41,350 bases of DNA from Verrucomicrobiia bacterium (GCA_020439925.1 JAGRPC010000179.1:1-41350); one strand, 5' to 3'; positions 24,327 to 33,930 are shown, counted from the first letter of the stretch. Program-made: numbers and translations. Notes: a model not told the origin generated them from the letters alone.

Positions 24327-26084
24327 ATGGCCGCTTCTGAACCTTCCGTCTCACGCGTCCATGAGGCCCTCACGCTCCATCAATCTGGTGATCTTGACGC
24401 AGCGAGTCGGCTCTACGATCTCCTATTAGGCGAAGAGCCGGGAAACGTCGAAGCCCTACATCTCTCGGGTCTGCTCCTTCATCAACAAGGCAAGTCCGCC
24501 GAGGCGCTCGGCCGTATCGAAGCGGCCCTGCGTGAAGAACCCGAAAATGCCGGATTTCTCTACAACCATGGCGTGATCCTTCACGAAAACGGACGCTTTG
24601 GTGAGGCTGCGGATACCTATCGGAAATGCCTTTTGACCGATTCCGGAAATGTCTCCGCCTGGGTCAATCTCGGGAACCTTCTTGCCGATCATGGGCATTT
24701 CGGGGAAGCGCTCGATTGCCACCGCAATGCCGCCCGGTTGCAGCCTGGGGAAGGGGAGCATCTGCTTCGCGTAGCCCGGGACTTGCGGCTCATCGGCGAC
24801 ATTGATGCAGCTCTCGCCCTGCTCGGGGAACTGCTCTGCCGTGAGCCTGACAATGAGGCGGCTTGGAGCGCGATGCTTTTTGCCAGCCAGTATCAGGCCG
24901 GTATTTCCCGGGCCGAGTTGTTTCGCAGGCACTCCCGGTGGGCGGCGCGCTTCCCCGCCGCAGAGATAGAAGATGTGCCCCGAAAGTCGGGAGAATTCCT
25001 CCGGGTGGGCTTTCTTTCTCCCGATTTCGGTAACCACCCCGTGGGTATTTTTCTCGCCCCACTGCTTGAGCGGCTCAAGGATCACCCCGGTGTGATTATG
25101 ATCTGTTTTAACGATCGCGTTCGTGTCGATGAATATCTACTCCGTCTCCGTGCTGCTGCCGGCGAGTGGCACGAGGTGGCTTCCCTGGACGATAGCGCGC
25201 TCGATCAGAAACTCAGGGATTGTGCCCTCGATGTGCTCATCGATCTTTGTGGTCACGGCGAGGGGAACCGCGTTCGCCTCCTAGCGAGAAAACCCGCGCC
25301 GGTCCAGATGAGCTGGGCGGGTTACACCGGGACCACCGGGCTCGGGGCGATCGATTTCCTTCTCAGCGATACTTTCCACACGCCTGCCCACAGTGAGGAA
25401 GACTATGCGGAACGGTTGCTTTGCTTTCCCTGCGGCTACCTGACTTGGCAAGCACCCGCCTATGCTCCTCAACCTGCACCCTTGCCCATGCTGGCGAAAG
25501 GGTATCCCACCTTTGGATGTTTCAACAATCCTTCGAAATTGAGTCAACCCACGCTCTCCCTCTGGGGGCGATTGCTGGCAAAAGTGCCGGGCTCCCGCCT
25601 CGTTTTGAAATACAAGGGCATGCAGGATCCGGCTGTGGTGACTCGCGTGCGGGGTTTGCTTTCGGTGCACGGGGTTGCGCCTGACCGGATCGATTTCCTC
25701 GGACAGACCAATCACCAGGACCATCTCGAGGCCTTCTCGATGATCGATGTGGCACTCGATACGATGCCCTATTCAGGAGGTCTCAGCACTTGTGAGGCAA
25801 TCTGGATGGGCGTTCCGGTGGTCACTCTGCCCGGCGACACTTTCGCGAGTCGGCACTCTTTTTCTCACCTCCGGAACGCGGGGGTGGGGGACACCGTTGC
25901 GAAGGACGAGGAAGATTACCTGCGTATCGCCACCACACTCGTGGCGAAACCGGAAGCGCTCGCGAAACGCCGCTCCATGATGAGGGGAACCGTGGCGGCT
26001 TCCCCGCTGTTGGATCTCGATGCCTACACCTCGGATTTTCTCTCCGCGTTGGGAGCCGCCACCGCGAGCGCCATTGGAAAGTAG
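24327..26084 (+). CDS. TPR–GT41 glycosyltransferase (O-GlcNAc-transferase/SPINDLY-like)
   Basis: The product is 585 residues from ATG 24327; a TTG four codons upstream is less likely. Residues about 6–180 are four to five TPR units (such as NAGFLYNHGVILHENGRFGE and NVSAWVNLGNLLADHGHFGE). The catalytic part starts with FLRVGFLSPDFGNHPVGIF, where H237 lies in the conserved His position of GT41 enzymes. It continues with SWAGYTGTTGL, FGCFNNPSKLS, a Lys-containing LVLKYKG (K430) and the nucleotide-sugar region LDTMPYSGGLSTCEAIWMG (about 476–495). GT41 enzymes transfer GlcNAc or hexoses to Ser/Thr or Asn of proteins in the cytoplasm. The gene follows the giant Ser/Thr/Asn-rich protein gene by 107 bases, making that protein the obvious candidate acceptor; this is inference. 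The linkage and sugar cannot be read from the sequence. Confidence 0.92.
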   Translation: MAASEPSVSRVHEALTLHQSGDLDAASRLYDLLLGEEPGNVEALHLSGLLLHQQGKSAEALGRIEAALREEPENAGFLYNHGVILHENGRFGEAADTYRKCLLTDSGNVSAWVNLGNLLADHGHFGEALDCHRNAARLQPGEGEHLLRVARDLRLIGDIDAALALLGELLCREPDNEAAWSAMLFASQYQAGISRAELFRRHSRWAARFPAAEIEDVPRKSGEFLRVGFLSPDFGNHPVGIFLAPLLERLKDHPGVIMICFNDRVRVDEYLLRLRAAAGEWHEVASLDDSALDQKLRDCALDVLIDLCGHGEGNRVRLLARKPAPVQMSWAGYTGTTGLGAIDFLLSDTFHTPAHSEEDYAERLLCFPCGYLTWQAPAYAPQPAPLPMLAKGYPTFGCFNNPSKLSQPTLSLWGRLLAKVPGSRLVLKYKGMQDPAVVTRVRGLLSVHGVAPDRIDFLGQTNHQDHLEAFSMIDVALDTMPYSGGLSTCEAIWMGVPVVTLPGDTFASRHSFSHLRNAGVGDTVAKDEEDYLRIATTLVAKPEALAKRRSMMRGTVAASPLLDLDAYTSDFLSALGAATASAIGK

Positions 26085-26176
26085 ATGAGGAGTCCCTCCT
26101 GCTACCAGGCAGACGAGTCGATTTCCTTCGTTTTTCCCTTGGACTGGTGGGCTCAATCCCGGCAAAGTCACGACCC

Positions 26177-27310
26177 ATGGATCTCACCTTTGTTTTTCCC
26201 TGCCTCAATGAAGAGGAAACGATCGTCGCGTGCATCGAGGCGGTGAAGGGCTCGCTCGACGCGGGTGGGGGGGATTTGCGTTATGAGATTGTTGTCGCGG
26301 ACAATGGCAGCACGGATCGCTCGGCGGAATTGGCCCGGGTAGCCGGGGCGCGTGTTGTGCCGGTCTCGGAACGGGGATACGGGGCAGCCTTGCGTGGGGG
26401 GATCGCCGCTGCCGCGGGAACCTACGTGATGTTTGCCGATGCGGATCTGACCTACCTCTACGAGGATGCTCTGCCGCTTTACCGTGCCGCTGTCGCCAAC
26501 GACGCGGATATGGCGATCGCCTCTCGTATGCGGGGCACGATCGAACCGGGCGCGATGCCGCCTCTGCACCGCTGGCTCGGCACCCCGGTTCTCACGACTC
26601 TCATCAATCTTCTTTTCAAGGGAAGGCTCTCGGATTGCAACTCCGGCTTTCGCTGCCTCCGCAAATCGGCTTATGAGACCTGGGGTATCCGCGCCAACGG
26701 CATGGAGTTCGCCTCGGAATTGCTGATCAAGGCGCTGAAGCACCGGGCAAAAACCGTCGAGATCCGCTCTGGGCTCCGACGTGGTCCCGAGGGGAGGGTG
26801 GCCCATCTCCGCACCTGGAGGGACGGGATGCGGCACCTCTTGTTCATTCTTTCAGAGCGGCCCCGGCTTTTTGAAATGACCGGTTTGGTCCTGGTCTTCT
26901 CGAGTTCCATTCTCCAACTCCTGGCCATCGTTCTCGGGCCAACCGACCTGTTCGGTTTTAATGTCTTCGACATGCACTCGAAGGCGCTCCTTCTTCTCGC
27001 GGGAATCACCGGCATGCAGTTGTATGTCTTCAGCTGCATGCTGTTCCTGCGCGAGCGTGAGAAGCCTTCGGCGGTCACGTCGAGCCTCATCGGGATCGAA
27101 GAGGCGCCTCTGTTTTTCCTTCTTCTCTCGATCCTCGTTCTCGAGATCCTCCTGGTCGGGGGGGTCGTCCTGAACTGGGTCCTGAACAATTTCGCCAACC
27201 TCGATCTGGGTAATGTGCTTTTCGGAGGGATTCACTTCCTCGGGCTCCCCCTCATGCTCGCCATCGCGCTGCTTGGATTGCACGTCTTCAAGAAGAGTGG
27301 CGATGCCTGA
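26177..27310 (+). CDS. GT2 polyprenyl-phosphate-sugar-synthase-like membrane protein
   Basis: The protein has 377 residues from ATG 26177; the frame is open ten codons further upstream, but MDLTFVFPCLNEEETI is the typical family N-terminus. The GT-A domain shows ADNGSTDRSAELA, GYGAALRGGI, FADADLTY (DAD 88–90) and SDCNSGFRCLRKSAY, as in dolichyl-phosphate mannose/glucose synthase relatives such as GtrB and DpgS. Four hydrophobic segments follow (about 235–370). The likely reaction transfers a sugar from a nucleotide donor to undecaprenyl phosphate at the inner membrane, making a donor for periplasmic glycosylation. The GT39-type enzyme encoded at 34694–36310 is a plausible user. It lies 92 bases after the GT41 gene and may be cotranscribed with it. 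Confidence 0.9.
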   Translation: MDLTFVFPCLNEEETIVACIEAVKGSLDAGGGDLRYEIVVADNGSTDRSAELARVAGARVVPVSERGYGAALRGGIAAAAGTYVMFADADLTYLYEDALPLYRAAVANDADMAIASRMRGTIEPGAMPPLHRWLGTPVLTTLINLLFKGRLSDCNSGFRCLRKSAYETWGIRANGMEFASELLIKALKHRAKTVEIRSGLRRGPEGRVAHLRTWRDGMRHLLFILSERPRLFEMTGLVLVFSSSILQLLAIVLGPTDLFGFNVFDMHSKALLLLAGITGMQLYVFSCMLFLREREKPSAVTSSLIGIEEAPLFFLLLSILVLEILLVGGVVLNWVLNNFANLDLGNVLFGGIHFLGLPLMLAIALLGLHVFKKSGDA

Positions 27311-27459
27311 AACTCTTTGCGAGAAAAGGGTGTCGCTACCTATCAATGATCCGATGATGCGAAGTGATCCTTGTCGGCGGAACCCGGTCTTGCTCCATGG
27401 TCTCTTTTTTGCAAGACTCAGGAGTCTTTCGAACCTTCTCCCTTCAACCTGTCGATTCA

Positions 27460-27750
27460 ATGAGTGAGCAATCCGATACGAAATTCAATCTCAAGTATGA
27501 ATCCATGACGGCGGTTTTCGCCGATCATGTCGTACTCAACCGTCTCAATGGCGCCGTCATCCTCGATTTTGCCTCGGCCATGGTGGGTGACCCCGGGTCC
27601 GGGCAATCGACCATCCCGGTGCACACCCGGATTGCGATGACCCATCAGGGCGCCGCGTTGTTGCTGCAACTGCTCTCGAATGCCTTTGCTTCTGGAACCG
27701 CGAAGGATGCTTCGCCGGATGCCCCTCCGGTTGTCGAGGCGGAAGGGTAA
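27460..27750 (+). CDS. Small DUF3467-like protein
   Basis: The product has 96 residues from ATG 27460; the frame is open upstream, but the preceding residues look non-coding. The central region has an Ala-Asp-His beta strand (AVFADHVVLNR), a LDFASA strand and IPVHTRIAMTHQGAALLLQL. The last resembles the conserved P-x-H-x-R-I-x-M-x-x-x-x-A-x-x-L-x-x-L signature of the small DUF3467 family. The tail is acidic and Pro-rich. No function is established for the family. It has no signal peptide or membrane segment. It sits 149 bases after the GT2 gene, so it may or may not belong to that operon. Confidence 0.65.
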   Translation: MSEQSDTKFNLKYESMTAVFADHVVLNRLNGAVILDFASAMVGDPGSGQSTIPVHTRIAMTHQGAALLLQLLSNAFASGTAKDASPDAPPVVEAEG

Positions 27751-27835
27751 AGGTTTTTTCTGCAACCGGATCAGGACCAAGGGGCGCATTTGCCCTAGAG
27801 CGACTGTTGGAGGTGGTTTCTCGCAAATACGTTGG

Positions 27836-27864
27836 TTGAAGTCCCTGGATTCGAACTTTATCTT
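27836..27864 (+). promoter_or_regulatory. Weak candidate promoter upstream of the delta-60 repeat protein
   Basis: TTGAAG (27836–27841) and TATCTT (27859–27864) are separated by 17 bases, each matching four of six consensus positions. Transcription would begin near 27871, before both plausible starts (27903 and 27963). The match is modest. Confidence 0.28.
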
Positions 27865-27962
27865 CGACTTTGGTGATTCGTTGGAAAGTGGGGTTTTGCG
27901 GCATGCACCGCGAACTCTCCCGTTTAGCCGAAGATCCTGTTACTCGGTTCAGTCGCAAACGC

Positions 27963-30900
27963 ATGATCCGCTCCCTCCTCGTCTTCTCCTCACTCATCCT
28001 TCCGGGAATGCTTCGGATGGCTGCTGCGCAGACGCCCGGGGATGCGGATCCATCGTTTGAAGCGGGTTCCTTTGTAAACGGTACGGTGCGCGCCCTGGTA
28101 CCAGTGGCCGGAGAAAAATTCTACATGGGCGGAGCTTTCACCAGCGTCAACGGGGGACTCCGCAATCATATCGCCCTTCTGAATGCCGATGGAACGGCAG
28201 ATGGGTCTTTCGACCCCGGGGACGGCGCCAACAATCAGGTCGAGACCCTTGCTGTGCAGCCGGATGGAAAAGTGATCATCGGGGGATGGTTCACCCGTTA
28301 CGACGGCATCGTCCGGAATCGCATCGCCCGGATTCTTCCAGACGGGAACATCGATCCCTCCTTCGATCCGGGGAGCGGGTTCAACGGCGTGGTGGCCTCG
28401 GTGGCTCTGCAGCCGGATGGGAAGATTCTGGCTGGGGGATATTTCACAACCTGCAATGGAACGCCCCGGAACTACGTCGCCAGATTGAACCCGGACGGCA
28501 GCCTCGACGGCGGATTCGATCCCGGTGCCGGAGCCTCGAGTGCAGTGCGGGCGGTCGCGATACAGACAGATGGCAAGGTGATGATTGGTGGCCTTTTCAC
28601 GACGGTGGACGGAGTTGCCCGTAATCGGCTCGCTCGGCTCAATTCCGACGGTAGTCTCGATGGAGGGTTCACCATTGGATCCGGCTGCGACGGACCGGTG
28701 TCCTGTCTCGCCGTACAGTCGGACGGAAGGATTCTGGCCGGGGGAACCTTCACGGATTTCAACGGTACGCAGCGCAACCGCATCGTCCGGGTCGAATCGA
28801 CCGGGAGCCTCGACGGCAGCTTCGACCCGGGTAGCGGTGCCAACGCCGAAATCAGCACGCTCGCGCTGCAAGGCGATGGAAAGATCGTGATCGGTGGCTG
28901 GTTCACCAGCTTCGCAGGCACGGCGCGAGGATTTGTGGCACGCATCGAGGCCAGCGGCATCCTCGATGCAGGGTTCGACCCTGGGTCGGGTGCCCAGAGT
29001 CTGGTGTTTTCGGTGGCGGTTCAGAGCAATGGAAAAGTTCTGGTCGGCGGACAATTCAAAGGGTTCGACGGGACCTCGCGGGACTACGTGGCGAGACTGC
29101 TTTCCGACGGCAGCTTGGATGCGTCGCTTCTGCCCGGCAGCGGCGCCAACGCCCGGATTCTTTCGATGGCCCGGCAAAGCGACGGAAAGATCGTCGTGGT
29201 CGGCGAGTTCACCACCTACGATGGTATGCCCCGTCAGCGGATCGCCAGGGTGGGGGGCGATGGTGTGCTCGATCCGGGTTTCGATCCCGGATCGGGAACG
29301 GACGAGGCCATCAACGCGGTTGCGATCGATGCCGAGGGAAGAATCCTGATCGCCGGAGACTTTTCCGAATACGATGGCACCCCGAGGGGGCGCCTGGCCC
29401 GGATTCTCCCGGATGGCAGCATTGATCCGAGCTTTGATCCCGGATCCGGGGTCGACGGAGTGATCTCGTGTCTGGCCGTGCAACCGAATGGAAGGGTTCT
29501 AATCGGGGGGGACTTCGGAAACTACAACGGAGTGGCAAGGCAGAGAATCGCGAGAGTCACGGGGAACGGAGCTCTCGATTTCAGCTTCGACCCAGGGACC
29601 GATGCCAACGCCCTTATTGCTTGTATGGCCCTTCAGCCTGATGGCAATGTGATCGTGGGCGGAGATTTCACCGCTTATGGGGGAACCCTCCGCGACCGCA
29701 TCGCCCGGCTGAACGTGGACGGTAGCCACGATCTCGGTTTCGATCCGGGGATCGGAGCGAACGATCGCGTCGCCTGCCTCGCCGTTCAGGCCGATGGAAA
29801 AATCCTTGCGGGGGGAGATTTCACGAGCTTCAACCTGGGACCCCACGTTCGCATGGTTCGTCTCGAATCCAACGGAGGTTTCGATTCCGGGTTCGATGTG
29901 GGTGAAGGAATCAACGGCATGGTCCGGTCCATCGCCTTGCAGGCGGATGGCCGCTTTCTGGTGAGTGGTGGGTTCACCAGTGTCGACGAAACCTTACGGG
30001 AAAACATCGTCCGGCTTGATTCCGACGGAGGTTTAGACCTCGGGTTCAATCCGGGAGCGGGGACCAACGGTGCGGTCAATGGATTGGTCCTGCAGCCGGA
30101 TGGGAAGGTGTTGATCGCCGGTGATTTCACGGTCTACAACGGAGTCGGCGCGGGCTTTCTGGCCCGGGCCCTGCTCGATGAGGCGACCTCCAGTATCACT
30201 GCGCCGACAGTGAATCGGGTTGATTGGCTGGTCGGGGGTACGTCGCCCGAGTTCGAACAGGTCGTGTTCGAGCGTTCGACTGACGGCATTGCCTGGGCCT
30301 CGGTTGGCGGCCTGCCGTTCCGGATCGCCGGGGGCTGGAGATACGATGGAACCAATCTCGGGGCGTCCGGTTTTCTCCGGGTCCGCGCGCGTTTCACGGG
30401 AGGATACGGTAACGGCAGTTCCTCGACCCTCGAACAGATCGCGACCTACTATTTTCCCCCCGAGATTTCCGTGGAATCTCCTCCAGGCATTACCTTGCCT
30501 TTCGAAAGCGCCGAAGTCGGCTATGGAGCCATACCCTTCGGTGGCAGCGCCGAAGTGACCTTCACGATCCGTAACCAGGGGATCGCTGATCTGCTCGTGG
30601 GAGTCATCGACTTCATTGGAGACGACGCGGACGCGTTCACCGTCACTGACGATCCTGAAGCTACAGTGATCGCGAACGACACCACCACCTTCTCGGTCAC
30701 CTTCAGCCCGTCCTCGCCGGGTGCCAAGAGCGCGACGCTACGGATCGCGAGCAATGATGAGGATCGCGATCCCTTCGAGATCGCTTTGAACGGGACCATG
30801 CTGAAGGGTGTCCAGAACCTTCTCTTCGATCCCATCGAGGACCAACTGGCCACGGCAACCCTCGGCTTGATGGCGACCGGAGGGGCCTCGGGGAATCCGG

Positions 30901-33887
30901 TGACCTACATTGTCGATGGTCCCGCTGTCCTCGACGGCGACAGCCTTTCTTTCACGGGCCCCGGAACGGTGACGGTTACCGCCAACCAGGCCGGCAACGC
31001 CAACTACGACCCGGCCGCTCCGGTCGTTCGATCCTTCATGGTCTTCGCGGAGTTGGCCCTCGTGAACTTGGAAAACCTGAGCCAAACCTATGACGGTACC
31101 CCGAAGATGGCGACCGCAATCACTTTTCCGGAGAATCTGCCGGTCGCCATTGACTACGGTGGCGCAACTCCGGTGAACGCTGGTTCTTACCCTGTGACCG
31201 CACAGGTCACCGATCCGCGTTACAGTGGCAGCGACAGCGGTTTTTTGGTCATCGACAAGGCCTCCCAGGCGATCGATTTCCCGGCCATCGGCGATCGAAT
31301 CGCCACTGAGCAAGTGAACCTCAGCGCAAGCGGGGGCGGTTCGGGCAGCGCCGTTATCTTCACAGCCAGTGGTCCGGCGCAAATCGTTGGGAATCTTTTG
31401 ACCTTCACGGGACCTGGCTCGGTCACGGTTTACGCCAACCAGGCGGGTAATGCGAACTACGAGGCCGCTCCGGAAGTCTCTCAAATGATCACCGTCGAGG
31501 CGCAATCTGCGACCGTCACGCTTGCCGCTCTCCATCAGGTTGCCGACGGCACGGAGCGGGTCGTTGTGGTCACCACCTCGCCACCGGGCCTCGAGGTGAA
31601 CGTATCGTATGAAGGTTCTCCGACGCCTCCGACGGCAATCGGTTCCTACGACGTGGACGTGACGCTCGTCGACACGCGTTACGAGGGTTCTGCCTCCGAA
31701 ACCCTGATCGTCGACAATCCGTCACGGTTGGAAATCGTTCCCGGAGGAACCTTGCCGGCACTTTCTCCTCTTGGTGCGCTTGATGTGAGCACCTTCCAGA
31801 TCGGAGCCTACGAAGTGACCGGTAGCGAATGGGACATGATCGTGGCCTGGGCCGAAACCTCGGCGGGGTATGTTTTCGGAGCGGTGGGAACTGCAGCGGA
31901 GGGCGATCATCCAGTCACGGAGATCTCCTGGTTCGACGCCGCGAAGTGGTGCAATGCGCGCACGGAGTGGGAAAACGCCCAATTCGGGCGCTCGCTGGCA
32001 CCGGTCTATCGTTTGGCCGGAAATGTTTTCAAGTCGGGGACACCCGCCGCGCCATCCGATCTCGTCGCCGACCTCGGGGCCGGGGGCTGGCGTCTGCCGA
32101 CTGCCGCGGAATGGGAGTTCGCCGCTCGTGGAGGTGCCGGTGGTGTTGCGAGTGTCTATGCGGGAGGAGATCTGATCGATCCGATTGCGTGGTACACCGC
32201 AAACTCGTCAGGCGCTCCCAATCCGGCCGGAGGCAAATTGCCGAACGGACTCGACCTTTACGATTTGTCCGGAAACGCCGGCGAATGGGTGAATGACGGA
32301 CCTGCCGGATTGCCGAACCAGCGTTGGCTGCGGGGCGGGGGGTGGTCCTCGGCGGCCGCCGCCTGCGAACTCGCCACCCTCGGCAGCGAAACCGCTTCTC
32401 TGACCCTCGATCATGCCGGATTCCGCCTGGTGCGCTCGGTTTCGCTAGCACTTGCCGAGGCGCTCGATGGAACGGGCCTTTCGTGGGAAACCTCCTCGTC
32501 CGTTCTCTGGACCACGGAAACCGCGACCACCTTCGACGGCTCCGATGCGGCCGATAGCGGATCGCTTGAGGCGGGCGAATCTTCGTGGATTGAGACGGAA
32601 GTGGAAGGGCCCGGCAATCTACGTTTCCGTTGGAAAACGGAGGGAAGCGAGACGCAGGACGTTCTTACTTTCGCCATCGATGAAAACGCCAATCAATCGG
32701 TGAGCGGATCGGTCGATTGGACGGAGGTGGTCCTTGAGATTTCAGCAGGGATGCACGACCTTCGTTGGACTTTTTCCAGAATGAGCCCGTCTGGAAATCC
32801 GGCTGCTTGGCTCGATACGGTTTCCTTCGAATCCGCGGCGCCACCGACACTCACCACTTCGGCTGCAACGAGTGTCGCGAGTTCTTCCGCGGCTTTGGGT
32901 GGAGAGGTCAGCGATGACGGAGCGCGCGAGGTGACGGTGCGGGGGGTTGTTTATGCGACGTTCTCGGGACCTAGCCTGGGAACGGGGACCGATCTTCCGG
33001 ATGTTTCCGGAGGCAACGGCACCTTCGAAGTCGCCGCGACGGGACTGGTCGAAGGAACGACCTATTTCGCGCGTGCCTATGCGACAAACAATCTTGGCAC
33101 CTCCTACGGGGAAGAGATCCATTTCACGACGGATACACAGGTCGTTTTCAACGGAGGAACAGCGTCTTATAACCGCGCGATTCTTTCGGGAGGAAGGCAG
33201 ATTTTCCGTTTCACCCTTGCCGGGCCGCGTCTCTTCGAATACTCGAGTTCGGGCGATGGTGCCCTGAGGGCGCAACTGTTTGACGACATCGGAAACCTCC
33301 TCGAGTCCTTTGAAGGAGATGGCAATTTTGCCCTCCAGACCGCCGTGCTCGCAGGAGACTATTCCCTCCACATCTTTCGCCTGGCCGATCAAGCCGGTCC
33401 TCAGAGTCTTACCCTGAATCTTGACGAGCAAACCGAGGCGTTCACGAGGCCGGACGTGGCCGTTGGGGGCTCGATCGCCAGCTTGGGGGGACGCGAAGTC
33501 TATGCTCCGGTGCAGCAATTGGCGTCCCTCATCGCTAAAAGAGCAAAGAGGGTGATCGGGTATGTAGGGATCTCCAATCGGGGAAATTTCCCGGACGGTC
33601 TCCGAGTGGCTGGCGGACGGGGCACTTCCTTTTTTAAGGTGACCTACATGGCCCCTGGAAACATCACGGCCGCAGTCCTCGCGGGCAATTACCTGACCGG
33701 CGCTCTCGAAGGCGGTGAGGAGGTGCCGATGACGATTTCGGTGACTCCCAACAAACGCAAGCTTTCCAAGAAGAAGGGGCGCAAGACGAAGATCCTGAAG
33801 AAGACGCTCCTTCTTTCTTTGCGAGCCGAATCCTTATGGGATTCGGAAGTGGGAGATCAGGCTACTTTACGCGTGCAGACTCGCTGA
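27963..33887 (+). CDS. Secreted delta-60 repeat / ASH / MBG / FGE-like mosaic protein
   Basis: The product is 1974 residues from ATG 27963, which opens a clear signal peptide (SLLVFSSLILPG core, AAAQ cleavage). ATG 27903 would only add a longer basic n-region. Domain order: about fourteen delta-60 repeats (nt 28030–30180); a choice-of-anchor/ASH-like domain (about 30450–30795); two alternating pairs of MBG-type beta repeats (about 30800–31715); an FGE-sulfatase-like domain (about 31725–32440: RLPTAAEWEFAARGG, LYDLSGNAGEWV, LRGGGWSS); a beta-sandwich (about 32455–32845); an FN3-like domain (about 32850–33140); and a C-terminal region ending in a very basic stretch (KRKLSKKKGRKTK) before the last 30 residues. 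The FGE-like domain lacks the C-terminal cysteine pair of active formylglycine-generating enzymes, so it is probably structural or ligand-binding. Such mosaics are common extracellular proteins in Verrucomicrobiota. No anchor or sorting tag is visible. Confidence 0.92.
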   Translation: MIRSLLVFSSLILPGMLRMAAAQTPGDADPSFEAGSFVNGTVRALVPVAGEKFYMGGAFTSVNGGLRNHIALLNADGTADGSFDPGDGANNQVETLAVQPDGKVIIGGWFTRYDGIVRNRIARILPDGNIDPSFDPGSGFNGVVASVALQPDGKILAGGYFTTCNGTPRNYVARLNPDGSLDGGFDPGAGASSAVRAVAIQTDGKVMIGGLFTTVDGVARNRLARLNSDGSLDGGFTIGSGCDGPVSCLAVQSDGRILAGGTFTDFNGTQRNRIVRVESTGSLDGSFDPGSGANAEISTLALQGDGKIVIGGWFTSFAGTARGFVARIEASGILDAGFDPGSGAQSLVFSVAVQSNGKVLVGGQFKGFDGTSRDYVARLLSDGSLDASLLPGSGANARILSMARQSDGKIVVVGEFTTYDGMPRQRIARVGGDGVLDPGFDPGSGTDEAINAVAIDAEGRILIAGDFSEYDGTPRGRLARILPDGSIDPSFDPGSGVDGVISCLAVQPNGRVLIGGDFGNYNGVARQRIARVTGNGALDFSFDPGTDANALIACMALQPDGNVIVGGDFTAYGGTLRDRIARLNVDGSHDLGFDPGIGANDRVACLAVQADGKILAGGDFTSFNLGPHVRMVRLESNGGFDSGFDVGEGINGMVRSIALQADGRFLVSGGFTSVDETLRENIVRLDSDGGLDLGFNPGAGTNGAVNGLVLQPDGKVLIAGDFTVYNGVGAGFLARALLDEATSSITAPTVNRVDWLVGGTSPEFEQVVFERSTDGIAWASVGGLPFRIAGGWRYDGTNLGASGFLRVRARFTGGYGNGSSSTLEQIATYYFPPEISVESPPGITLPFESAEVGYGAIPFGGSAEVTFTIRNQGIADLLVGVIDFIGDDADAFTVTDDPEATVIANDTTTFSVTFSPSSPGAKSATLRIASNDEDRDPFEIALNGTMLKGVQNLLFDPIEDQLATATLGLMATGGASGNPVTYIVDGPAVLDGDSLSFTGPGTVTVTANQAGNANYDPAAPVVRSFMVFAELALVNLENLSQTYDGTPKMATAITFPENLPVAIDYGGATPVNAGSYPVTAQVTDPRYSGSDSGFLVIDKASQAIDFPAIGDRIATEQVNLSASGGGSGSAVIFTASGPAQIVGNLLTFTGPGSVTVYANQAGNANYEAAPEVSQMITVEAQSATVTLAALHQVADGTERVVVVTTSPPGLEVNVSYEGSPTPPTAIGSYDVDVTLVDTRYEGSASETLIVDNPSRLEIVPGGTLPALSPLGALDVSTFQIGAYEVTGSEWDMIVAWAETSAGYVFGAVGTAAEGDHPVTEISWFDAAKWCNARTEWENAQFGRSLAPVYRLAGNVFKSGTPAAPSDLVADLGAGGWRLPTAAEWEFAARGGAGGVASVYAGGDLIDPIAWYTANSSGAPNPAGGKLPNGLDLYDLSGNAGEWVNDGPAGLPNQRWLRGGGWSSAAAACELATLGSETASLTLDHAGFRLVRSVSLALAEALDGTGLSWETSSSVLWTTETATTFDGSDAADSGSLEAGESSWIETEVEGPGNLRFRWKTEGSETQDVLTFAIDENANQSVSGSVDWTEVVLEISAGMHDLRWTFSRMSPSGNPAAWLDTVSFESAAPPTLTTSAATSVASSSAALGGEVSDDGAREVTVRGVVYATFSGPSLGTGTDLPDVSGGNGTFEVAATGLVEGTTYFARAYATNNLGTSYGEEIHFTTDTQVVFNGGTASYNRAILSGGRQIFRFTLAGPRLFEYSSSGDGALRAQLFDDIGNLLESFEGDGNFALQTAVLAGDYSLHIFRLADQAGPQSLTLNLDEQTEAFTRPDVAVGGSIASLGGREVYAPVQQLASLIAKRAKRVIGYVGISNRGNFPDGLRVAGGRGTSFFKVTYMAPGNITAAVLAGNYLTGALEGGEEVPMTISVTPNKRKLSKKKGRKTKILKKTLLLSLRAESLWDSEVGDQATLRVQTR
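28030..30180 (+). repeat. Delta-60 (beta-propeller-type) repeats, about fourteen units
   Basis: The repeat unit is about 51 residues (153 bases). Each contains V-x-x-x-A-x-Q-x-D-G-K-(I/V)-x-(I/V)-G-G-x-F, an N-(R/Y)-(I/V)-A-R-(I/L) strand and (S/G)-F-D-P-G-x-G. Units 4, 7 and 12 deviate at the FDPG position (FTIG, LLPG, FDVG). The spacing is regular, and Lys in QPDGK is replaced by Arg or Asn in a few units. The whole array probably folds as one or two beta-propellers. Confidence 0.88.
30802..31715 (+). repeat. Two alternating pairs of MBG-type beta repeats
   Basis: The first type reads Q-x-I/L-x-F-x-x-I-x-D and later FTGPG-x-VTV-x-ANQAGNANY (about 30802–31050 and 31267–31500). The second type contains a YDGTP-like or VADGTE opening and (N/I)-(A/G)-S-Y-x-V-x-x-x-(V/L)-x-D-x-R-Y-x-G-S (about 31057–31255 and 31507–31715). 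Order is 1-2-1-2, so the pair duplicated as a unit. Confidence 0.75.
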
Positions 33888-33930
33888 GCGTTCCTTTCGA
33901 CAAAAAAGTGGGCCTTGAGACAGGGCCAGC

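Noticed and set aside
24100..24340. Frameshift at the end of the giant gene hiding a longer C-terminus
   Set aside because: The other two plus-strand frames after 24219 do not continue the beta-helix repeat pattern or show the missing end module, so a simple one-base shift does not extend the protein.
28030..30180. CRISPR-like regular repeats
   Set aside because: The period of about 153 bases and the coding pattern show these are protein-level delta-60 repeats with diverged DNA, not short identical repeats with spacers.
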